DNA of 64,000 nucleotides. It comes from Prasinococcaceae sp. CCMP 1430 (lineage: Eukaryota > Prasinodermophyta > Palmophyllophyceae > Prasinococcales > Prasinococcaceae). The first letter of the stretch is position 1, and every line of letters starts with the position of its first letter. The notes beneath the pieces were generated by a model. It saw nothing but the letters and a program-made list of their open reading frames with translations, made no database searches and was not told the DNA's origin. Positions 10,701-19,800 of this stretch are shown piece after piece. The position numbers were made by a program, and so were the translations under genes. The stretch lies in contig RQSC01000869.1 of assembly GCA_013416795.1 (NCBI GenBank), positions 1 to 64,000 of the forward strand. Direction: 5' to 3'.

Positions 10701-12713
10701 GCTTCCGTAGAGCAGCTGGTGCTGGAGCACCGCAGAATACGACGCATGCAGGCTCTCGATGGGCTGATCAACATGCGCCGCCTGTCCCTCTGCGACAACG
10801 ACATCACCGTCATTGAGGAGCTGCAAGACTGCACCCGCCTCGAGGAGCTCTCGCTGGAGGACAATCGCATCACGCAAATGTCTGGACTGTCGGCCTGCCT
10901 CAGTCTGAAAAGGCTCGACTTGGGCAGCAACTCTATCTCGAAGATCGAAAGCCTCGAGCACCTGACCGCACTCACGCAGCTGGGGCTCGAGAACAATCAA
11001 GTGAGCAGCCTTGAAGGCCTCCAGGGGTGCGTGTCGCTCATGGAGCTATACCTGGGCAACAACAGATTGGAAAAGCTGCGGCAGGTGCAGCTGCTCAAGT
11101 CACTGCCCAAGCTCATCATCCTTGACCTCAGCGACAACCCGCTCTGTGGCGAGCCAGACTATAGACATTACGTGGTGTACCACCTGAATAAGCTCAAGGT
11201 GCTCGATGGAATCGGGATCGACTCGGTCCAGACGAAAGCGGCCAGGTCGAAGTACGCGGGCAGGCTGACCTTCGACTTGCTGGAGGAGAAGCTGGGCACG
11301 CGCTCCTTCGAGGGGCTGCGCGAGCTCGACATCGTGGGCATGCGCCTGCGCAATCTTGGCACCGTTTTCTCCTCCGACACCCTCCATGCGCTGAAGGAGC
11401 TCAATCTGGACGGCAATTCGCTTTCCGATGTGAGTGCGCTGCGCGTCCTGCCGCACCTCAGCGTCCTGCGCCTCAACCGCAACAAGCTCGGCAGCAAGGA
11501 GCGCCCCCTCTTCGGCGGCGAGCCGTTGCGAGACGGCGGTCGCACGTTCGCAGAGGATATGAACGACGACCAACCGCCGCCTATTTGCAATTCGCTCAGC
11601 GTGCTACAGCTCGGCGGAAATCGCATCGCGCACGTCGGGGCGCTTGGCCTCGACCAATGTCAGAAGTTGCGCGTCCTCTTCCTCCAGGACAACGACATCC
11701 AGCGCGTGGAGGGTCTGGAGGCGCTCGTGGAGCTGCGCGAGCTCGTGCTTGACAGGAACAGGATCAAGTACCTAGATGCCGACGTGCTCGCCAAGCAGGA
11801 AGCGCTGCGTGAGCTGCGTTTAGAAGGGAACGGCCTGCGCTCGCTGGCCAATCTTGGCCCGCTGCCTGGGCTACACTCGCTGCACCTCAGCTTCAACCGC
11901 ATCTCGGACGTCGCCGAGCTCGAATGCCTCAGCGAGCTCAAGTCGCTGACCGAGCTCTCCGTGTCGAACAATCCCGTGTCACGCAAGCAGTTGTATCGCG
12001 CGACGGTGGTGCTCCGATGCGAGGTGCTGCGCCACCTGGACGGGAGGGAGATCACCACGGACGAGCGTGACCATGTCACAGCGCTCTTCCTCGCCGGTGC
12101 GGGGCCATTCTCCATATCCGGTGTGCGCGTGGACACGCCCCAGGACGAAGCAACGTCCGGCGGGACCACGCCCAAGGTTGCGCTCAAGGTCACCTCGATG
12201 AGCTTCGAGGCGCTCACGGGGCCCAGCGGAGGCGGCGCTCGTCTCGAAACGGGCGAGGTGAACGCGGGCGGTGGCTCCGGGGGAGGGGCGATGGCCGCAC
12301 TTGGTAACGCCGCTCGGGGCGTGGGGCCGCCGCCCGCGCAGCGAGGCGGGAGCGCCAGCAGTTCGGCATCTGGCCATGGACACCACACGCAGCAGTCGCT
12401 GTCGTACCAGCAGCAGCAGGAGCAGCAGCAGCAGCAGCTTGCGGCGATGCAGCAGCAGCAGCAGCAGCAACAGCAACAGCGGCACGCGCTTGCGCATAGT
12501 GTGCTCGGCACACGATCGGCGAACGTGAGCGCGAGCGAGGTATACGCGTCGCTGCAGTACAACATGCGTCGCAGCGGCCGAGAGGGCAGAGAGCTGGCGG
12601 CCTTGTACCTACAGCGCGGCGACTCCAAGCTTGGCGCTGTGCGCGCAGAGCGCGACGTCCTTCGGCGTGCGAACACGTTTCCCGACCGCAACAACCACCT
12701 CCACCAGCGCTAG
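7770..12713 (+). CDS. LRRC9-like protein, many SDS22-type leucine-rich repeats
   Basis: A single open frame of up to 1647 residues. The match to LRRC9 begins near residue 103 with NGISEDKF, a segment naming a small group of ciliary LRR proteins, and continues through the first LRR array to the invariant KKKMYYNMRIK near residue 335. A charged helical region and a globular section follow (about 340-780). A second long LRR array covers about 790-1430, with SDS22-like units (L..L.L..N.I..I..L). Animal LRRC9 is about 1450 residues, linked to motile cilia by expression; the role here is inferred. The C-terminus carries an added Gly/Ser/Gln tail with a glutamine run (see 12408-12480). The start is uncertain: ATG 7770 gives a Pro/Arg/Ala-rich N-terminus, and an internal ATG near 8079 is another option. 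The next gene is the polycystin channel, in the same orientation. Confidence 0.8.
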   Translation: MHLRYRIPFAGAFWNPNAEGRRRASPPAARSTGACGKSAPERARGCPRGRAEGWWWGELPQRGAAPADEPAADAAAPEAPHAHVTRKAAVRALAEADALVLDAMRVANGISEDKFLNSPESITKMEMFLFNLPHMRFLHFFTALTEVTICQQAVQTLEGLSAATQLAKLWVVECQLERIAGLDACVQLKELYLYSNHIPTIENLGCLVGLEKLWLADNQIRQLGGLECLTNLRELNVAKNRIERIGSMLLPLRRLESLNLAGNAIGSFKEISSLVPMSSLSALCFSDPHWGDCPVAGLCNYQTYVLFTLGQLKSLDTLSLADETKQLALATFMKKKMYYNMRIKTVRRNANNALRRAAEGRDVRVRAAQHSLGALLRQLRDVERELREAAAQAGNCEDALDDDVLEQLRAKRSALAKHIDKIYSDGHAMSAHFDRCRRQVYNLTEVYVRRLLMELSTGGNIRMEDGRPSDLWYSSCVDLVKSRFFPSDYDKSLHISGLRVTRVRRIHCRYLRNRFEERLEAAVDTSDAAYKRSLEYLFYGEQPGMHDELHFVIEEGFRSAQEYAAQGSSASGDGDAAVALSNSLSLADKPRLSSKLEALKAKGASGARSAQSDVEQAIAEGELCRGKLLVTKVYLGKSAEDHGEGGGVCASAFPDCDSVYRVQSPDRKQRSWLVFDHALVLPEYLVEFKYELQKSVRLPVVGEVDEHANEVALETLDAETRGLARPVAPYLALLNAGAKDGDETGTLEPSIDPSAMTLLRMPPSVARRSEEVMVMTDDVLLRTGGKPTLDAITHLDLHGNALRKIEGLSNCPALRRLVLSFNEINSMAGLCDMSRLESVDLSYNQIQRVEGLSGLPALVTLKLSSNLITRLEEVNVLKKYAPQLRELCLLGNAICEHKSYYGLLLRRLPKLELFDQRRITAEDHARASDSGAALSHALVREGAVMRRRALSEMVVEAGAGALFGADGSPGGGDAAWLASVEQLVLEHRRIRRMQALDGLINMRRLSLCDNDITVIEELQDCTRLEELSLEDNRITQMSGLSACLSLKRLDLGSNSISKIESLEHLTALTQLGLENNQVSSLEGLQGCVSLMELYLGNNRLEKLRQVQLLKSLPKLIILDLSDNPLCGEPDYRHYVVYHLNKLKVLDGIGIDSVQTKAARSKYAGRLTFDLLEEKLGTRSFEGLRELDIVGMRLRNLGTVFSSDTLHALKELNLDGNSLSDVSALRVLPHLSVLRLNRNKLGSKERPLFGGEPLRDGGRTFAEDMNDDQPPPICNSLSVLQLGGNRIAHVGALGLDQCQKLRVLFLQDNDIQRVEGLEALVELRELVLDRNRIKYLDADVLAKQEALRELRLEGNGLRSLANLGPLPGLHSLHLSFNRISDVAELECLSELKSLTELSVSNNPVSRKQLYRATVVLRCEVLRHLDGREITTDERDHVTALFLAGAGPFSISGVRVDTPQDEATSGGTTPKVALKVTSMSFEALTGPSGGGARLETGEVNAGGGSGGGAMAALGNAARGVGPPPAQRGGSASSSASGHGHHTQQSLSYQQQQEQQQQQLAAMQQQQQQQQQQRHALAHSVLGTRSANVSASEVYASLQYNMRRSGREGRELAALYLQRGDSKLGAVRAERDVLRRANTFPDRNNHLHQR
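12408..12480 (+). repeat. CAG repeat coding for polyglutamine
   Basis: Two CAG/CAA-rich runs separated by CTTGCGGCGATG encode Q-rich segments of about 10 residues each near the end of the LRRC9-like protein. Such runs are prone to length change. They are absent from the animal family core, so they belong to the lineage-specific tail. Confidence 0.8.
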
Positions 12714-13187
12714 CTCCACCGGGAAGGATCATCAGGAATGCTGCACTTAAACCCATCATAATTGAGGCCATAATACAATTTTTGTTTACTTTTGGCGGCC
12801 ACAAATAAAGCAGCGCGTCCGCAGCGCAGCACGGCACGCGGCCCGCATTGGACGCGCGGCTGCGCCGGCCGCCAGTGCGCGCGCCGGCGAGCGCGTGCCG
12901 GCCGCCCACTCGGTCGCCGTAATTCGTGTGGCGCACACCGCCGGCGGCGCTCAGCGATTCGCGGGGCCGCGTCATCCTCGCTGGTCGGCACACGGGAGCA
13001 GTACAGCAACCAACTCGCACAAAAAAGCCCAGAGTAGGCTCCTGCACGTGCGTGGTGGCTTGGAGGCGGCTGTGGCGACCGGGCGCCGCTCGACCGCGAG
13101 GAGAGTGGGCGGGTCGACTTCCTCTCCTCCTTCCTTCCTCCCTCCGCAGCCTCCAAGCGAGTCACTGTGTGGCGTCCCACTCGTGCG
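12714..13187. other. Intergenic region, LRRC9 3' UTR and polycystin promoter
   Basis: Just after the LRRC9-like stop the sequence becomes AT-richer and holds AATAAA at 12804-12809, a possible poly(A) signal. The rest is GC-rich and has no gene I can support. It ends at the ATG of the polycystin-like gene. Confidence 0.45.
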
Positions 13188-16100
13188 ATGTCACAAGACT
13201 ATGGCCGGCAGGTGGGGGGATGGTTTGCCCGGCTGCGCTCGTGGGCTGCGGCGCGCTTGCCGTCGCGCGGCGCCAGCATTCAGAGCGCAAGCAGCAATGG
13301 GAGCGGCACGTGGGGAATTATGGGCCCGTCTGCCAGTATACCTTCGCATGCTCCGAACGCCAATGGTTTTGCCTCTGCTGCGCCCGCGCTGCGTAAGCGG
13401 AGCCACGACACGGTGCGCATGGGGCGTCACCGACGCGTGCCACTTAGCTACGCAGAGCTCGCCGCGCGGCGCCATAGACTGAGCCGGGCGCTCTTCGAGC
13501 CGCTGCTCTACCTCTTTTTCCTGGCGTGCTACATCGTGATGCTGCAGCTGCTGCCGACGTTGCGTTCGTATGGTGAGCGTGAGAACATCGAAGACAGAAT
13601 CGACGCGCTGTTTGGCAAGGGCGGGCGAGCAGGTGCTGCCGTTGTTTCCAACAGGGGCTTTGGTCCGGTGACGACAGGCAGCGCAGAGCCAGGTCTGTGC
13701 CCAGGGCGGGCGTTGTGGTCTCCGATGTACCTGGTCGATCCGGTGGTCACACTCCCCCCCACGTCCCAAGAGTGGCTTCGAGCAATACAGGCGTCTCGTA
13801 CCTTTCACCGCCCCACCGGCTGTGCGGGGTGCTCCTTCGATGACGCCCGACTGCACGCCGATTTCGAGCTTGTGGCGTCGTGGATGGACATTCGAATGGA
13901 GGACGGCGTCCCGCGATCGGAGCTCGGGTACAGTGGTCTTACATTCGGCCTTCGCTTGCATCAGAGCTTGGTGTACGACTACACGCCGGTGGAGGCGCTC
14001 CTCACTCGCAATCTGAATGTGTCCGAATTCGTAGGCAGCGACGTAAGCAGCACCCTGCCAGTGCACGACTTCGATATGTTGGAGAGTGTCACTAAATCCG
14101 AATTGAATTGGCACTTCAGTCAAAGCGGTGGGTACTCCATCGGGGGGTCAGCGCGCGTCCACGAGCTCCTGGAGCTGGGCTGCAAGAACGGCGACAAAGA
14201 TGCGTGCGAGGCGGCGAGGCGGTACTCTACAACATACCACAACATTAATGACGTGTGTTCGCCGCTGCTCAGCACGGTCATAGGCTCCGCCATGAAAGCA
14301 CTGACCGATGACCCGGCCTGTGACACGCTCACGACGGTCGGTTTGGCGGCGCCTGTCAACAACACGGGCTGTAGTGTCGATTTGGCACTCGAGTGGAACA
14401 TGCTGCTTCGTTCTTCCCCGCACAAGGCACGAGCCAGTACCGTGGCCGGTGGGTCGTCCATCGATGCCGCGCTCGCCGAAGATGCAACCCGTGGTGCACA
14501 TGGCACCGACTCAACGTATGTACTCGTCTCGTTCAGCGGGGAACAAAACGACCTCGAGTTCACCTTCTTGCCGACGAGCCTGTACCCAGGCGCTCAAGGG
14601 GTTGCCCTTCTGGTCTTCCAGTGTGTCTTTTGTGTGTTCACCCTTTTCTTCACGGTCGGCCCGGTCTTTGGGCGCCTGTGGCTCATTGAGCGCAGCGCGC
14701 GGGGGGCTGTGCCATCGCCACTGCGCCGCACTCGGTACACGCTCCGCAGCGCTTTCTCCCACAAGTGGATGTGGTACGATCTGCTAACGCTCGGCAGCAT
14801 GGCAACTACCATAGGGTTGTACGCAGTATTTGTTCGGAGGTACAACGATCTGACGGGCAGCGAGTGCAGCTCCAGCGGCTGTGGCTTGGATGTGGGGGGG
14901 CTCCCTGCAATGGGCACTCAAGAGTGGGACGATATAACACGATATTGCTGCGCACAGACAATTTTGACCAGTCTGAGCTTCTTCGACGGGGCCAAACCGT
15001 TTGAGTCGCTGGTGAATGACACGTACGACATCGCGCACCATCCGTTTTGTTGCAGTTCAATGTGGGGCACATGTCAGCCTGTCTGCAGCGAGGAGCGGCT
15101 AGCCCAGCTTACGTCAGCTCACTACGTGCCGGACGATGACAAGTCAGCGCGGCCGGCATTTATTCGCGACTCCTTGTTGCGGCTTGTTCGCTTTCCCGCG
15201 TCTCAATTCGATAATTTGGGCAGTGACTGGATTCGCTCGCCGCCGCCGAGTGGCGAGCAAGCGAAACCGTACGTCCCGGCGCCCGAGGACCTTTCACGGA
15301 GCTGCGTGTCCGCTGGCCCAGCGGCCGATCCGGCGCGCGTGCCCGTTAACGTCACATGGTGTGGAACAGCGAACGGCAATGGTGGTTGCACATGCAATGT
15401 CGCCGACTGTAAGACACTGGGAAACTGCTGCGATGACATCGACGCTGTCTGCGGTACGAACGCGCCGGAACTCCCCGAGGGCTGGCTCGATGTCGACTGG
15501 GCCAACTTCACCCGATCAAACTGGATTTCTTTCACGTCGACTCCGCCGCTGGGCGTCGCAGACGAGTTCAGCAACCTCGAAAACGTCTCGCACGCTGCCA
15601 TCTCCCAAGCTTGGGACGCGGCATTGAAGCGCTGGGGGCAGCAGCTCACGCTTCCCTACGACAGCTACTCGGACGCCTTCGCCGCCGCGTCGAACGCGGA
15701 GGAGAACTGGATCATTGCGCTCGCATTTTCAAGCGTGCTCCTCTTTGCGCGCGTCCTGAAGTACGCCGAAATCGACGCGAGGATGAGCCTGCTGTTGAGA
15801 ACCCTGTCGATCGCCGCGGGCACGCTTCTTTTCTACATGGTGTCTGGTGCCCTACTCTTCATGGGCTGGGTTTTCTTCGCGCAGGCGTACAATGGCTGGC
15901 TGCTTCTGCCAGGATATACGACCTTCTTTCAGGCCTTCACGAGCGTCTTCAACTTGCTGTTTGATCCCTTCCCAAATGAAGACTTCCCGTCTTCGGGCAA
16001 GTGGCCATTTTGGGTGTGGTACTTCTTGTTCATGTTGATCGTCACGATCGTGGCGTTGAATCTGGTGGTGGCCATTTTGGTGAGTGCCTTCGAGACAGCG

Positions 16101-16811
16101 CGCGACTACGCAATCCACGCACGCCGCCGGCACACGCGCACCATCGGTGCAGCGTCATCCGAGTGGTTGCTTTTGGGACAGGCGCTCAAGTACCGCGATG
16201 GACGGCCTGATATGGCGGCAGTGTACTCTTACTTTTCGGGGCTGAGCTGCGAGGAGGTCGTGCAACGCGCAACCGTCGTGCAGACGCGCTGGCGTGGATT
16301 CAAGGCGCGCCTGCTTGCCGACAACTTGTTCGGTGCGCGAGCGTGGCTGCTGCGTCGTGCGAGACGCCATCGATGTCTTCCGGAGGCGACCGCGCTGGCG
16401 GACACTGGTGGGATGGACTCGAGCCCGGCCGCTCGCACCGTCAAGCACAGCGCCGCCGCTGTACGCAACCCCTCTGCTGTGATAGGCGGCGAACGCTCCG
16501 CACCCCGCGCCGCGCGCCGCAACCAGCGCGTGCTACGCATCCTGAGCAGGCAGCCGAGTGTGCTGCTTGGCCCAGCAGGTGCCCCTCCCGGGTCGCAGCG
16601 GCAAAATGACAGCCGCACAGACGGGTGGGAGGACGGCGATTCCGGGGAGGACGCCTTCGAGGATGCTCTCGAGGAGCAGCAACGCGCAAGGGCAGGCCAT
16701 GATGCGCTCGCCGGCGCACTCTCCGGGATCCAAGTGGCGTTGGAGCGTCTGGAGGCGCGGCAACAGCGGCTCGAGGACGCCCTGCTTCCGAGCTCGTTCG
16801 ACGTAACCTAA
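13188..16811 (+). CDS. Polycystin-2-like (TRPP) cation channel with somatomedin-B-like insert
   Basis: A single-exon gene for a 1207-residue membrane channel. S1 is near 103-125, then a long extracellular polycystin (TOP) domain to about 460, S2 near 467-495, S3 near 527-548, S4 near 841-860, S5 near 867-898, a pore loop near 905-930 and S6 near 940-970 (ALNLVVAILVSAFETA). Polycystin features include NRGFGPV, SELGYSGLTFGLRL and SGGYSIG in the TOP domain. The S3-S4 loop is unusually long (about 290 residues) and contains eight cysteines at 706-755 in the somatomedin-B pattern (GGCTCNVADCKTLGNCCDDI). The cytoplasmic tail has an IQ-like motif (ATVVQTRWRGFKARLL, about 1023-1045) and ends in a short coiled coil. 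In other algae PKD2 sits in the flagellar membrane; location here is inferred. Start is the ATG 7 codons into the open frame. Confidence 0.88.
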   Translation: MSQDYGRQVGGWFARLRSWAAARLPSRGASIQSASSNGSGTWGIMGPSASIPSHAPNANGFASAAPALRKRSHDTVRMGRHRRVPLSYAELAARRHRLSRALFEPLLYLFFLACYIVMLQLLPTLRSYGERENIEDRIDALFGKGGRAGAAVVSNRGFGPVTTGSAEPGLCPGRALWSPMYLVDPVVTLPPTSQEWLRAIQASRTFHRPTGCAGCSFDDARLHADFELVASWMDIRMEDGVPRSELGYSGLTFGLRLHQSLVYDYTPVEALLTRNLNVSEFVGSDVSSTLPVHDFDMLESVTKSELNWHFSQSGGYSIGGSARVHELLELGCKNGDKDACEAARRYSTTYHNINDVCSPLLSTVIGSAMKALTDDPACDTLTTVGLAAPVNNTGCSVDLALEWNMLLRSSPHKARASTVAGGSSIDAALAEDATRGAHGTDSTYVLVSFSGEQNDLEFTFLPTSLYPGAQGVALLVFQCVFCVFTLFFTVGPVFGRLWLIERSARGAVPSPLRRTRYTLRSAFSHKWMWYDLLTLGSMATTIGLYAVFVRRYNDLTGSECSSSGCGLDVGGLPAMGTQEWDDITRYCCAQTILTSLSFFDGAKPFESLVNDTYDIAHHPFCCSSMWGTCQPVCSEERLAQLTSAHYVPDDDKSARPAFIRDSLLRLVRFPASQFDNLGSDWIRSPPPSGEQAKPYVPAPEDLSRSCVSAGPAADPARVPVNVTWCGTANGNGGCTCNVADCKTLGNCCDDIDAVCGTNAPELPEGWLDVDWANFTRSNWISFTSTPPLGVADEFSNLENVSHAAISQAWDAALKRWGQQLTLPYDSYSDAFAAASNAEENWIIALAFSSVLLFARVLKYAEIDARMSLLLRTLSIAAGTLLFYMVSGALLFMGWVFFAQAYNGWLLLPGYTTFFQAFTSVFNLLFDPFPNEDFPSSGKWPFWVWYFLFMLIVTIVALNLVVAILVSAFETARDYAIHARRRHTRTIGAASSEWLLLGQALKYRDGRPDMAAVYSYFSGLSCEEVVQRATVVQTRWRGFKARLLADNLFGARAWLLRRARRHRCLPEATALADTGGMDSSPAARTVKHSAAAVRNPSAVIGGERSAPRAARRNQRVLRILSRQPSVLLGPAGAPPGSQRQNDSRTDGWEDGDSGEDAFEDALEEQQRARAGHDALAGALSGIQVALERLEARQQRLEDALLPSSFDVT

Positions 16812-16881
16812 GTGACACATTCTGTACAGTAGTCTAGTCTACATAGATTACAATCAGTACTATAGTGACGACTCGCACAAT
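16812..16881. terminator. Convergent 3' junction, polycystin / EGF protein
   Basis: The two stop codons are 70 bp apart. The interval is AT-rich compared with its flanks and holds TGTACAGTAG for the + transcript and TTGTAATC when read on the minus strand. Both look like 3'-end signals, but no signal has been shown for this organism. Confidence 0.35.
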
Positions 16882-19800
16882 TCATACGAGCCGGCACGAG
16901 GACGTCCCGGCGCCGGTCTCTGAGCACTCGTATCCAGGCACGATGGTGCAGTCGTCAGAACAGCCCTCGTCGAGCTGCGAGCCATCGCCGCCAACGCCCG
17001 AGTCGCACTCCTCGTAGCCCTCCTTCACGAAGTTACCGCAGACCGAAGAGTCGAATGAACAATCGTCGAGGAAGAAGCCCAGCGCGCACTCGCAGGATGC
17101 CCGCTCGTTGCGGTCGCCCGCGTTGCGTGTGATGCAGTCGCCCACGCCCGAACACACGAGCCCCGTCTCGGCGTTGGTCGGGCACTCGAGTTGGCAATCG
17201 CTGCCCACATAGCATTTGCTCGGCCCGCACTCGCATTTGCACACGGCGTCCTCACCGGTCTCATCCAAGGCGCAAACTCCACGCCCGCCACAGTCGGGGC
17301 ACAGCAGCTCGCAGGTGACGCCGACCACCCCCTCGTCGCACAGGCACGCGGCCTCCAAGACAGCGTCCGTTTCCGCCTCCGTGTAGACGTCCTCCTCGTT
17401 CAGGTCGAGCCCATCGCCGCCGACGACGGGCACCGCCCTCAGCACCGTACCCGAGAAGGCACCGCACGTGCTCTGCGCGTAATTGCACGCGGGGCACGGT
17501 AGCGTGCAGCCCTCGACGTGCTCGCCGTTGTAAGGAGGGCCTCCCCAGCCGACCTTACACACGCACGCCGAGGGGCGGTCCCAATTGTAGGCCAATAGCT
17601 GCTCCTCCGCCGTCCGGTAGGGAGAGACCGGCCGCCGCACTGTGGCGTTGTAGCGGGCGTCGAGCTCTGGCAGGTGCTCGCAGCGACCCTTCTCGTAGTC
17701 GCACGGCGGACACGCCACGTCGCACAGCGGCGCGGTCCAGCCCGCGTCACACGCGCAGGTGCCGTCCATAGAGCACACGCCGTGCACGCAAGCCAGACAC
17801 TGCATCTCGCACTCGTCACCGACGAAGCCGTCCTCGCACAAGCACACGCGCCCTTTGCCGGATGCATACACCCCGTTGCCCGAGCAGATGCTCAGACGGC
17901 GCTCCTCGAGCTTCTGCGCGACGTAGTCGCGTGCGTATTGCGAGTCGTAGTACTCGGCGTACGCGGTGAGCCACGCCATGTAGCGGTCGTGCTCCTCCTC
18001 TGCCCATGCGTCAGGCTGCCCTTCGAACTTGTCGCGCGTTGTCCATGCAACGTGATCCATGCGCACGAGCTCACCCTTGCCAAGTTCGGCCGCGGCGGCA
18101 CCCTGGTCCACCGTGTAGTAGTCCGCGCGGATAAGCAGCTCCGTGAGGGAGACCAGCAGGTCGCGCATGTCACCTTCGGTCGCAGTACCACCCGTCCGGT
18201 TGCCGCGGACGATCTGGATGGCGTCGTACACCTCGGGAAGCATATCCCATCCTCTACGCTCGTCAGCAATCCATGCTCCGTCAAAGTTGTAGTTGTCGCT
18301 GCCACGCGCCCCCCCCTGCATGGCCATCTGCACGCCGTATGTGATCCCGTACTCCCTCTCCTCGGGTTGGCGCTTGCCGCCGACTTCAGCGGCCATATCG
18401 TCCCGACGCCATTGCTCGCCGCGCTCGTAGTCCCAGCGCGGGACGCCGCCATCCAACCAGAAGGGCGTGTCGCCCCGGCCCTTGACGAAATGTGTACCTT
18501 CGGCAACGTCTACGAAATCGTTTGAGGTCCAGCCGAAGCCCTTCGGGATGGTGGACAGGAATGTCCACTCCTTGTCCCCGACAATGTCGAAGTTGAAATT
18601 GATCGCACAGTGCTCCTGCACACACGCGCGGGGAGTGGCGTGCTCTTTACCCGCGCGGATGCCCACGTATAGCTGCGGGGTGTAGAGGTATTCGCGCACA
18701 GTCGCGCGGATGCGCGCGTGCGTCCAGCGCACGTTCAGGCGCAGCTCCGGATAGCTCTCGCGCGACCATGCATAGAGGGTCTCCTTGGTCATCGCATCGT
18801 AGTCAGGCTCGGTGACGTTGTCGACCGGCCGGCCGCCGATGTAAAGGATGGCATCCATGCCCGAGCCGCGACCGTTGTATGCCGCCGCCTCACGAAGCGC
18901 TGCTTCCGCCTCCAGGCGCTCTTTAGTGCTCCTGTAGTTCTTCGGCGGCGGCTCGAGCGCCGCGTCGCCGCCGTGCTGTCCATGCTCCGCACCTGCGCCG
19001 AACGCCAGGTGCGCCCCGTCCGCTAAGTGCAGCTCATACGTGAGCGTGAGGTTGTACACACCGCTCTTGTCGCCGAGGAACGCCAACGGTGCGCGGAAGT
19101 ACGCCACCTCGCCCGGACGGTCCGCCGGCAGTCGGTCGGACAGCCAGAGGTGCTGCATGTGCGGGTCCCACGAGACGCCCGCGGCCGCGTCGCGCGGCTT
19201 GCACCCCGCGCCCTGGCCTACCGCGGCAGCGGGCTGCGCACCGTAGTCACGCTCGAGCGTGCGCACGCGCTGCAGCGCGCTCTCACCCGAGCCTCCGCCG
19301 TTACACGCCGAGTTGTTGTACGCGCGCCACCCATCCGAGCCAAGGGCAAAGTCCGAGCGCACGATGGACTCGCCCACGTGCCGCGAGCAGTCAGGAAGAG
19401 TCCATCCTGGCCAGCACAGGCAGCTCCCGTCCAGCTGGCAATCGCCGTGGTCGCACGGCCAGCACGGAATCGAGCAATCTGTCCCGGTCCAGTGCTTGTC
19501 GCACTTGCAGGTACCGTCCACCAGGCACGAGCCGTGCTCGGGGTCACACGGCAGGCACTCGGTATACTCACGCACGCTGCAATCGGTGCCGCCCCAGCCA
19601 GACGCGCACTCGCAGCTACCGTCCGGCTGGCACTCGCCGTGCGCGCACGGTGCGCAGACGGTGAAGCAGTCAGTGCCAGTCCAGCGCAGCCCAGAGTCGT
19701 CACCGTAGCACGCGCAGCTGCCGTTGCGCTGGCAGGTGCCATGTGCCTGAACAGGCAGCCCCGCAGAGGAAAGAAGCACTTCGTCGCCCTCGCCCGCGAC

